A DNA stretch of 64,000 nt. Origin: Pyropia yezoensis. Its lineage: Eukaryota; Rhodophyta; Bangiophyceae; Bangiales; Bangiaceae. Made by a program: the position numbers and the translations under genes. The notes under the pieces are model-generated. The model saw nothing but the letters and a program-made list of their open reading frames with translations. It ran no database searches and had not been told where the DNA came from. How positions within the stretch are numbered: position 1 is the first letter of the stretch; each line of letters starts with the position of its first letter. Positions 1 through 8,523 of this stretch are shown in pieces. The stretch spans positions 28,496,894-28,560,893 of the forward strand of contig CM020618.1 in the NCBI GenBank assembly GCA_009829735.1, written 5' to 3'.

Positions 1-3000
1 CCCCGACGCGGCCCCCGTCGCTGACGCCGACGCCGACGGCGATGCCACCGCGGACGCCGCCGTCGCTGCCACTGCTACGCCTGGCCCCGCGGCGGGTGGT
101 AGCATGGAGGTGGTGGGGGGCGGCGACGCGTGTCTGGCGGGCGCTGCCACCGCCTCTGCCGACGGCCCGTTGGCCGCGGAAATCCCGGGCAGTGGTGCCG
201 CTACCGCCGCGCCCGCCGCGACCGTCGCGCCCGCCGTGCCCGCCGTGCCCGCCGCGCCCGCCGTGCCCGCCGCGCCCGCTTTGGGCGCCCCGGGGACAGC
301 TGTTGTCGTCGTCGGCGGCGCCGGCGACACCAGCGGCGGCGGCACAGGCGGCGCTTCGTCGCCGCCGCCCCAGCCGGTGACCGCCGCGGTGGCGTCCGCC
401 GCCGCCGTCGGGGACGCGTCTGCGGACGCTGGGGCGTCCCCCCCGCCCCCCCCCCCCGCCACCAGTCCCCGTGACGGGGTGGCAGCTCCACCCCTGCGGG
501 GGCCGGGCGCCCCCACCGGCAGCGGCGACCGTGTTGGCGACGGCACCGTTGCCGCCGCCACGACACCCCGTCCGCCCGACGGCGGCGGTGGCGCCGGCGG
601 TCGGGACGGTCGGCCGTTGGCGGCGACCGCCGTTGCGGGGCCCCTTCCGCCCCCGCCCGCCCCTCCTCCGCTGTCGCCCGCCGCAGAGGCCGAGGCCGCC
701 GCCGCCGCGCGGCGGGCCGCCTTTGTCGCGGCCGTCCGCACCGTGTCCTCCCCCCCCCTATCCGCCGAGCAGCGGCGCGCGCTGCTGCGCGTCGCGACCG
801 CGCGGGACTACGCGCTGCTACAGGGCCGCCCGGGGGCGGGCAAGACCACCGTCGTGGCGGCGCTGCTGGCGGCCGCCGCGACGGCGGGCCTGTCGGTGCT
901 CCTCACCGCCTACACGCACGCGGCGGTGGACAATGTGCTGGAGCGGCTGCTGCAACAGGGGGGGGCGGCAGCGCCGCGGTTTGTGCGCCTCGCGCCGCGG
1001 GTCGACCTGGTCGACGTCCCCGCCGTGGTGCCCTACACCTACACCCGCGCGGGGGCGGGGTGGGCGGCGCCGCAACGCCGCCGCCGCGACGGCGGCGACG
1101 CTTCAGGGGCTGTTGACGACGCGGCGGGCATCGAGGCGTCGACGGTGGCCGACGTGCGGGCGGCGCTGGACGGGGTTCCCATTGTGGCGACCACCTGCCT
1201 CGGCATTGGCCACGCGGCGCTCGCGCGGCGCACCGCGTTTGACCTGGTCCTCGTCGACGAAGCCACCCAGGTGACAGAGGCGGTGTGCGTGGGGCCGCTC
1301 CGGCTGCTCGCGCCGGGGGGGGCGTTTGTGCTCGTCGGCGACCACTGCCAGCTGCCGCCGCTGCTCCAAGGGCCGGGCGTGTGGCTGCCGTCGTCGGCGC
1401 CGGCGAAAGGGGAAGGGGGCGCCGCCGTGGACGCCGCAGCTGGCACCGCCGCAGCTGCCACTGCAACTATCGCCACGGCCGCCGCCGTTGCCCCCGTGGC
1501 CGCTGGGGCGGCGGTGGTGCCCATCGACGGTGGCGGTGGCAGCGGCGGTGGCGGTGGTCGCGGCGGTCACGCCCCCTCCCCCCTGCCCGCCTCCACTGCC
1601 GACTCCCTCTTTGCGCGCCTCTGCGCCGTCCACCCCGCGGCGGTCGTTGCGCTCGCCACCCAGTACCGGATGGCGTCGGATATTGCGTGGCTGGTGGGGA
1701 ACTCGGCTACGCGGGGGCGCTGCCGTGTGGCTCTGCTGCGGTAGCGGGCCAGCGGCTGCACCTGCCCCACTGGCCGCCACCCCCCACCGCGGGGGGGCTG
1801 GGGGGGGGGGGTCGCGACGGCCGCGACAGCGGCGGCCGTCGTGGCACCCCGCCGCTGCCGCGAGTGACACCCGACGCGCCCGCCGCCGTGGCGGCGGTGC
1901 CAGCGCCGGCGACGGGCGGTGGGACACCGCTGCGGGGTGGCACCCCGCCACTACCGCCAGTGTCACCCGACGCGCCCGTCGTGGCGGCGGTGCCGGCGCC
2001 GTCGGCGGGCGGCGGGACGCTGCTGCGTGGTGACACCCCGCAACTGCCGCCAGCGATGGCACCCGACGCGCCCGCCGCCGCGGCGGGGGTGCACGCGCCG
2101 GTGGCGGGTGGCGGGCCGCCGCTGCCGCCAGTGTCACCCGACGCGCCCGTCGTGGCGGCGGTGCCGGCACCGTCGGCGGGCGGCGGGACGCCGCTCCGTG
2201 GTGGCACCCCACAACTGCCACCAGCAATGACACCCGACGCGCCCGCCGCCGTGGCGGTGGTGCACGCGCCGACGACGGGCGGCGGGACACCGCTGCGGGG
2301 TGGCACCCCGCCGCTGCTGCCATTGTCACCCCACGCGCCCGTCGTGGCGGCGGTGCCGGCGCCGTCGGCGGGCGGCGGGACGCTGCTGCGTGGTGACACC
2401 CCGCCGCTGCCGCCAGTGTCACCCGACGCGCCCGTCATGGCGGCGCTGCCGGCGCCGTCGGCGGGCGGTGGGACGCCGCTGCGTGGTGGCACCCCGCCGC
2501 TTCCGCGAGTTTCACCCGATGCGCCCGCCGCCGTGGCGGGGGTGCACGCGCCGGTGGCGGGCGGCGGGACGTCACTGCGTGGTGACACCCCGCAACTGCC
2601 ACCAGCGATGACACCCGACGCGCCCGCCGCCGTGGCGGGGGTGCACGCGCCGGTGGCGGGCAGCGGGCCGCCGCTGCCGGCGCCGCCGGGCCCGGCGGGG
2701 CGGCCGCTGCCGGGCGCCCCCCCCGCGCCGCCGCCCGGCGACGGCGACGGCGGTGGCGGCGGCGGCGGCGGTGGCGGCAGTGGTGGAAGCGGGAATGGGG
2801 AGGGGGAGGGGACCAGTGCCGGCACCCCCACTCCGCCATTTCCGGCGACGCCCGCGGAGCCCTCCCCCCCCGCCACCCTGAAGGAGGGCGCCGCCGCCCT
2901 CCTCACCGCTGCGGCGGCGACGCCCTGGCTCGCCGCCGCCGTTGACCCCGACCGGCGGGTGGTCTTCCTGTCGACCGACCCGCTGGGGGCGACGGGGAGG

Positions 3001-3931
3001 GGCGGCGTGGTACCCCCGCTGGCGGTGGGCGCCGCCGCCGCCGCCGCCGCCGCCGCTGCGGCTGCCGCCGTTGCCGTGGCGGCGGCGGCTGCCCCGCGGG
3101 GTGTGTTGCCCCCACCCCCACGGCTGACTACGGCCGGGCCGCCAGATAGCGGCGGCGGCGGCGGTGGCGGCAGTGGCGCCCGTGGCGCCCCCCCACCTCC
3201 CCCACCCCCCCCGCCCCCGCCCGCCGGCGGCAAGACCAACGCCACCGAGGCGGCCATCGCCGCCTCGGTGGTCACCGGCCTCCTGTGCGCGGGCCTCCCC
3301 CCCCGGTCCATTGTGGTGCTGACCCCCTACCGTGCGCAGGTGGAGGCGGTCGGAGCGGCCGTTGCCGCCGCCACCGCTGCGGCTGGCGTGAACCGCACCG
3401 GCGTGACGGTGTCGACGATTGACTGCTACCAGGGGCGCGACGCCGAGGCGGTCGTGCTGTCGTTTGTGGTGGGCGGCGGCGGCGGGGGTGGGAGTGGCGG
3501 CGGTGGGGGGGGTGGCGGTGGGCGGGGCGGGCGGGGCGGGGTGGGCCCGCTCCTCCGCGAGTGGCGGCGGGTGAATGTGGGCCTCAGCCGCGCGCGGGCC
3601 AAGCTGGTGCTCGTCGGCTCCCCCGCCACGCTGGCCGGCAATGGCTACCTCCGGCGGCTGCTCGGCGCCGTCCGCGGACGCGGCTGGATGCACGCCGTCG
3701 TGCCAGGCAAAGACGATGCTGCTGTCGCCGCCGCCGCCGACGACGGCGGCGGCGGCGGCGGTTGCGTCGGCGGTCGGCCCGCCGTCGCGTCTACCCCTCC
3801 CCCTGCCAGTCTGGCGCTGCTACCTACGCCGGCACGACGCGGCGCGGCGGGCGGGCGCGCCGTCGTTGTGGCGGGTACGCCGCCACTGCGGCGGCTTGGC
3901 CGGTGTGTGCTGGCTGAGGAGGGACTGGTGG
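1..3931 (+). repeat. Left arm of a 3.9-kb inverted repeat
   Basis: This segment is the reverse complement of 12384-16313. It ends at 3931, exactly where the other arm meets the N-gap, and it may continue beyond the left window edge. Every difference I checked is a change in homopolymer length, for example near 1697, 2922, 3195, 3470 and 3855. See the entry for the right arm and the finding on assembly. Confidence 0.95.
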
Positions 3932-3942
3932 CAGACGGGTAG
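1..3942 (+). CDS. DNA2: DNA2-type nuclease-helicase, 3' part (left copy, one frameshift, 5' end outside window)
   Basis: DNA2 processes DNA ends and Okazaki flaps as a 5'-3' SF1 helicase fused to a RecB-like nuclease. This copy shows the helicase half. The Walker A motif GRPGAGKTT lies near 826-850, VDEAT near 1256, GDHCQLPP near 1337, QYRM near 1662, DCYQGRD near 3424 and GLSRAR near 3582, in the order expected of the family. An array of roughly 31-residue Pro/Ala-rich repeats (about 1867-2660) sits between QYRM and the second RecA-like lobe. The frame runs open from the window edge to about 1697, where one G is missing relative to the right-hand copy, and then continues in another frame to TAG at 3940-3942. 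The right-hand copy is open across that point, so the break is probably a homopolymer error. The nuclease domain is not in this copy because the window starts downstream of it. Confidence 0.85.
1867..2660 (+). repeat. Tandem repeat array coding ~31-aa Pro/Ala-rich units inside the DNA2 helicase (left copy)
   Basis: About nine degenerate units of roughly 93 bp follow one another. Each encodes a variant of a module starting SPDAPVVAAVPAP and continuing with SAGGGTPLRGGTPPLPP. Two alternating subtypes are visible (VVAAVPAPSAGG and AVAGVHAPVAGG), so the array probably grew by duplication of a dimer. The same array occurs inverted at about 13655-14465. Confidence 0.85.
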
Positions 3943-4606
3943 GAGGGGAGAGGTTGGGGGGCCGGGGGGGGGCGGGGGGGGACCGGGCAGCGTTCAGGAC
4001 GCGAACTCGCACAAAAAAAAAGAAGAAACAACCACAGACGTCCCGCGCTGCGCCCGTCGTGTGCCCGTGCACACACAAGAGAGTGTTTCCGAACAAGCAC
4101 GCACGCACCATATCGACAGGGAAGCCTTCCACCGATCCCGCACCCCGCAAGTGGTCCCGCCCCGGTCCAGCCTTCCTCATCGCCAGTCGCCATAGACCAG
4201 CGTCTCGTCCGCACCGCCGCCGCCCCTTCTGCCTCCCACGGGGAGCACCCCCCCTAGGCCAGCGTCAGCGGCCGCATCGGGTCGCCGCGCAGAACCGGCC
4301 CACCACCTTCCTCCCCCCCACACCCCTCCCCCACCATCATCCACCATCCCGACTCCCCTGCCGTCCTCGCCTGCGGCGAGAAGAGCGCGGGGACGCCAGA
4401 GGAAGCGTCAACGTCGTGGCACTGAAGGGGGGGGGGGAGAGAGCACGGACCGAGATCCCCCACCAGGCCAGCACGTCACGATGTTTCGCCCACCTCCCCC
4501 CCCACTTCCCGCGCCAGCGCCGGCACTGCTAGCGCAGCCACCGTCGTCCCCCAGTCCCCCCATCACCCCCCCACAACCCACCTCCGCCCTCCCCGTCGAT
4601 AGGGTC
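3943..4606. other. Intergenic, no gene seen
   Basis: This is the 3' flank shared by two converging genes: DNA2 (left copy, +) ends at 3942 and the NDUFA3-like gene (-) ends at 4607. It contains G-rich and C-rich homopolymers and an A-run near 4011-4021. No open frame here has recognisable protein features. Confidence 0.5.
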
Positions 4607-5635
4607 CTAGGCCCCTGCCGACGCGGACGTTGACGCCGACGCCGACGCCACCGCGCGGGCGGCCTCTGCGTCGGCCAACGACGCCTCGGCAGCGGCAGCG
4701 CGGCGGGCGGCGATTGCCGCCTTTGCCTGAGTGTCTGGGTAGGTGCCCCACAGGGGCGGAACGATCACGGGCAGGGACACACCTGCACACACAAAACACC
4801 CCCACACGCCACACCCAACCACGACATCCAGCGGGACGCATGGACAGGCCGAGGCAGCACGTGGATGGGGGCAGCAGAGACACACAAAAATAAGAAAAGG
4901 AACGACCATGACCATAAGAAACACGACGTGGCGAACAAACCGCACCCCACACGTGAGAAAAAACCGTTAGTATGGAACAACACGTCCATACATCGCTGCA
5001 CCGCTCACACCTTCAGAAAAGCGCGTCGCCAGCCTGCCCCTCTAGTCATAGAACGAAGGGCCAGCGGCACCGACGCCCGAAGTGCGCCATCGCGCGCGAG
5101 GGCAAGCGGTAGCAGCGGCGACCACAGCAGCAGAGGCGAGCGCAGCCGCCCCCTCACCCCCCCCGCGCGTCGAGAGGCGCGCCCGCGGCCGCCGGGGGCA
5201 GGCATCCGCCCGCGGTGCGTCGGGCGGCGGCGGCCGCAATGGCGGCGGCGGCGGTGGCGGAGGCGGCGGTGGGGTATCCCACCGACAAAAGCCGCCGCAG
5301 GTGGAGGTGCCGGTCCGGGGCGCGCACCGCCCCTGACCGGGGGTCACGCGGGGCCCGCATGCCCCACCCCTCCCCCCCCCTCGTCCTCCCAGCAAGCCTC
5401 CTCAGCTGCCCCCATCCACCCACCCCCCCCCACCGCGAGCCCGCGCACGGGGTCGCGTGGGAAACGCGCACAGGGACTGAAAAGAAGAACACCAAACAGC
5501 ACGGGACAGAAGCAAAAGAAGAAAAAAAATAGAGCAAAGCGACCAAGACGCACCGACGACACCCAGGAGGATCGAGAAGCCGACTACCGGCTCAGATGCC
5601 CACGAGCGGCGGAACCACATGCCCAGTCCCGACAT
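4607..5635 (-). CDS. NDUFA3/B9-like small subunit of mitochondrial complex I (two exons)
   Basis: Exon 1 runs 5635-5554 from ATG, and exon 2 runs 4782-4607 to TAG. The inferred 771-bp intron begins GTGCGT and ends GCAG, and the phase-1 junction restores one 85-residue frame. The product has a short basic N-terminus with FRRSWASEPV, then one hydrophobic segment (about residues 17-37) ending SLPVIVPPLWG, then an Ala-rich soluble tail. Human NDUFA3 is 84 residues and has the same plan: an amphipathic start, an aromatic/EPV motif, one membrane helix and a PPL motif just after it. NDUFA3 is an accessory subunit in the membrane arm of NADH:ubiquinone oxidoreductase. The assignment rests on length and these short motifs. 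The splice sites are predicted only from consensus and frame. Confidence 0.6.
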
Positions 5636-5894
5636 GGTGGCGGCGGCCGCGGGACAGGGCGCCGACGCAATCCCCAGCCGGCGGCGGTAAGCACGAACAA
5701 GATCCGCAGGAGGGTGAGTAAGGGGAGGTGGCGGGGAGTCGGCGTGAGGTGGGGGAAGCGGCAGCAAGCGTGCTATGATGTGCCGTCAAAAAGAAGCTAG
5801 CGCACGCGTGATCGGCAACTGGGCTCTTCAAGCCCCGACACTCAATTCGAGAGGTACGTTTGCAGAGTGGTTACTTAGACTTGAGATGCTCATG

Positions 5895-6450
5895 TACAGT
5901 ACAGTTGGTACCAAAAATTACTTGCCCACCCTGACGGGTCACTTTTTACACCAAATCGACCACGGACAAGATCCAAAAAGCGGCCTCAGTGGTGCCGCTC
6001 TGGCGCATTGCAGTCACTTGGGCGCAGCGTGGCGGGGCATGGTGCTATAAAGAAGCGCCCATAGCTTCTCTCCCAGCGAAGAAAAAAAAAAAAAGCACAA
6101 TGGGGGGCAAGGGCATGACCCCCCTATGCCCCCAGAAAGTCCGCGCCATCAAGACCACGGTCACGAACAAGAAGTCCAATGGGGCCATCGCCACCGCGCT
6201 CGGCATCTCCAAGACGGTGTTCAGCTACCACGCAGCCAACGCGCGGCGGGCGGCGGCCACTGCGCGCCAGGACAACCGAGGTCGGACGAAGCTCCTCAGC
6301 CCTCGAGAGCTGCGCGGGCTCCGCCGGGTGGTAGACGGCAACCCTTTCGCCTCAACGGCGGAAATCGCCGAAAAGGTCAACCAGGGACTAACCAGCACCG
6401 CAGGCGGGCCCCCCATCCCCAAGACGAAGGACGAGCTGTTCACTGTCCTG
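5895..6450 (+). mobile_element. 5' part of a Tc1/mariner-like DNA transposon, cut by an LTR element
   Basis: The transposase start is followed within 350 bp by the LTR at 6451, so only the 5' end of this element remains here. A TA dinucleotide at 5895-5896 followed by CAGTACAGTTGGTACC resembles the outer edge of a Tc1/mariner terminal repeat, and GC content drops from about this point. I did not find the matching 3' terminal repeat in the window. Confidence 0.45.
6100..6450 (+). pseudogene. Transposase N-terminal domain, truncated
   Basis: The frame starts at ATG 6100. It encodes a helix-turn-helix region in which NKKSNGAIATALGISKTVFS resembles the first DNA-binding motif of Tc1/mariner or pogo transposases. 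A basic linker with an RTKLLSPRELRGLRR stretch follows, as in the second HTH of such proteins. After about 117 codons the frame runs into the LTR of element A, so the DDE catalytic domain is missing. No catalytic residue is visible, and the family call comes from the paired HTH layout alone. Confidence 0.55.
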
Positions 6451-6920
6451 TGTGGCAGTATTGACCCCCAGGTAGGGGGGCAACACGTGCCATGCAAGGG
6501 GCGGCAGGCCACTAGCCTGACCCGTTCCTCCCCCTGCATTTGGGTCCATATTCCCTAAGTTTGGGATAGTTAGCTTAGTAGTAAATCCAACGTGGATTTG
6601 AGGGTTTTCTGCATTTTATCGTCTTGAATTTTCGTGTGGCCCGGTGGGCAGGTGCTGGGGTGGGAGATTCTGAGTGGCGAGATTCTGAGGGGACCCTGGG
6701 GGGATAAGGGGAGGGACAGTGGGGCTTGGCCTCGCTTCCCCGTCCCGACCAAGAAACTGTTGGCCCACACACCATCTTCTTGTTTGTTAGTGGGGGGATT
6801 GCCCCACAACAGGGACAGAGTGTGTGCGACTTGCACTTCTTCCGGTTCCCCCGACACGGGAGGCACCCCTTGCGCACCGCCCCAACTTGGGTGTCGCGTG
6901 TGCGAGTGGTTTTTGCCACA
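6451..6920 (+). repeat. LTR, family 1 (element A 5' LTR), 470 bp
   Basis: It begins TGTGGCAG and ends TTTTTGCCACA, so the ends form a perfect 7-bp inverted repeat TGTGGCA/TGCCACA with the canonical TG...CA. The other complete copies are at 7937-8404, 34548-35018, 39851-40320 (reverse) and 44439-44909. The boundaries come from where similarity begins and stops in the copies that lie in different flanks. Confidence 0.9.
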
Positions 6921-6922
6921 TT

Positions 6923-6940
6923 TGGTGGAGCAGCAGGGGA
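6923..6940 (+). other. Candidate primer-binding site, family 1
   Basis: TGGTGGAGCAGCAGGGGA starts two bases after the LTR. It begins with TGG, complementary to the CCA end of a tRNA, and is nearly identical to the matching site of LTR family 2 at 36464. It does not resemble the usual initiator-Met site. Confidence 0.6.
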
Positions 6941-7039
6941 CAGAGGTAAACTTTACCTCCGGGTGCACCCGGGTGTAGGGGGCCCTCTGTCTCAGAGGAA
7001 CGGTGGACTTGGACCGTGTCATACGGATCGTTATCCAAC

Positions 7040-7936
7040 ATGGCTGGTTCGGACCCCCCGTCGTCTGGGGAGTACACGGGTGACACACGTACTTCAGTGC
7101 CTTTGAATACTGGTGAGACACAGGTAGGTGTACCTGGGGTCGCAGAGGGACTAGAGGTCCCTCAAGCCAGCAGGACTGGGAGTACGGGCGGTCAATAGGC
7201 CACCCCGACTCAGTCGGGAGTTCACTCGGGTGACACTTCTGATGTGGGTGGGCCGAAGTCTGGCCACCGTGTGGTACACTCAACGGGAACGTCCCAAGGT
7301 GAGAGGACTGTCCCCGCGGGTTCCACTCGGGTTGGAGCCAACCTTGGCCTGGAGCCGTCGCCAACTAGGCTTTCGGAGGACGGCGGACCTCCGTCCGTTC
7401 GGCGATGGGCTCGCGCCCATGCCCCCGGTTGAGACCCCTGAGGATCATGGTTACCCCTCAGGTGGACTCCCGGAGGCGGACCGAGACTCAACTGGAGCCG
7501 ATAATCCACTCCTCGCGGAAACTGTCCGTCGGGAGGCGACCAATGTGCTGCGGCAGACTTTGCCGGACCTGGTGGTCACGATGACGAATAGTATTTTGAA
7601 TCAGATTGTGGCGAGTTTGCCAGATGGTCTCAATGTCCAGACCGGGGTGGGGCTTTCGAGCCCTCAGACGCAGGGGGAATCCCTCCCTACGCCTGTCTCG
7701 GGTCGCCCCGCACCGGGGGCGACCCCTGTGACTCCCAACGAGGGAGCCACACCATTCTCGGTGGGGCACACGCCCTTCACGGGGGAGTTCCCCTCGGGAA
7801 TGCCGGTGGCTACACCAAGCTCGCCGCGGCAGACAACAGGTACTGCGGGTCAACTCACCCCATTGCCTCAGCGGCTTTTCCCTGAACGTGAGGTGCCGCC
7901 CAAGATCCAGGTAGCCAACCCGGTCTATCAGAGGAT
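7040..7936 (+). pseudogene. gag of element A, broken and truncated
   Basis: It is collinear with the intact gag of element B from its ATG. An in-frame TAG at 7196-7198 replaces the CAG found in B, and a frameshift follows within about 150 bp. The frame is cut at 7936 by the LTR of element B, before the conserved gag core and zinc knuckle. Confidence 0.85.
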
Positions 7937-8404
7937 TGTGGCAGTATTGACCCCCAGGTAGGGGGCAACACGTGCCATGCAAGGGGCGGCAGGCCACTAG
8001 CCTGATCCGTTCCTCCCCCTGCATTTGGGTCCATATTCCCTAAGTTCGGGATAGTTAGCTTAGTAGTAAATCCAACCTGGATTTGAGGGTTTTCTGCATT
8101 TATCGTCTTGAATTTTCGTGTGGCCCGGTGGGCAGGTGCTGGGGTGGGAGATTCTGAGTGGCGAGATTCTGAGTGGACCCTGGGGGGATAAGGGGAGGGA
8201 CAGCGGGGCTTGGCCCTGCGTCCCCGTCCCGACCAAGAAACTGTTGGACCACACACCATCTTCTTGTTTGTCCGTGGGGGGATTGCCCCACAACAGGGAT
8301 AGAGTGTGTGCGACTTGCACTTCTTCCGGTTCCCCCGACACGGGAGGCAGCCCTCGCACACCGCCCCAACTTGGGTACTGTGTGTGCGAGTGGTTTTTGC
8401 CACA
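7937..8404 (+). repeat. LTR, family 1 (element B 5' LTR), 468 bp
   Basis: It has the same TGTGGCAG start and TGCCACA end as the element A LTR. It is inserted into gag of element A after the sequence AGGAT (7932-7936), which would be the expected target-site duplicate on the other side of B. Confidence 0.9.
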
Positions 8405-8523
8405 TTTGGTGGAGCAGCAGGGGACAGAGGTAAACTTTACCTCCGGGTGCACCCGGGTGTAGGGGGCCCTCTGTCTCAGAGGAACGGTGGACTTGGACCG
8501 TGTCATACGGATCGTTAGCCAAC

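Larger units (their letters stand above)
6451..7936 (+). mobile_element. Ty3/gypsy-like element A, 5' part (LTR, leader, broken gag)
   Basis: It consists of a complete 5' LTR (6451-6920), a primer-binding-like site at 6923, a leader, and a gag frame from ATG 7040. It stops at 7936, where the LTR of element B begins inside gag. The rest of A would lie beyond B's 3' end, which falls in or past the N-gap, so it cannot be seen. A is therefore older than B. Confidence 0.85.

Noticed and set aside
1707-3311. A 534-codon minus-strand frame
   Set aside because: It is the antisense shadow of the left DNA2 copy. The same peptide appears opposite the right copy, and it has no motifs.
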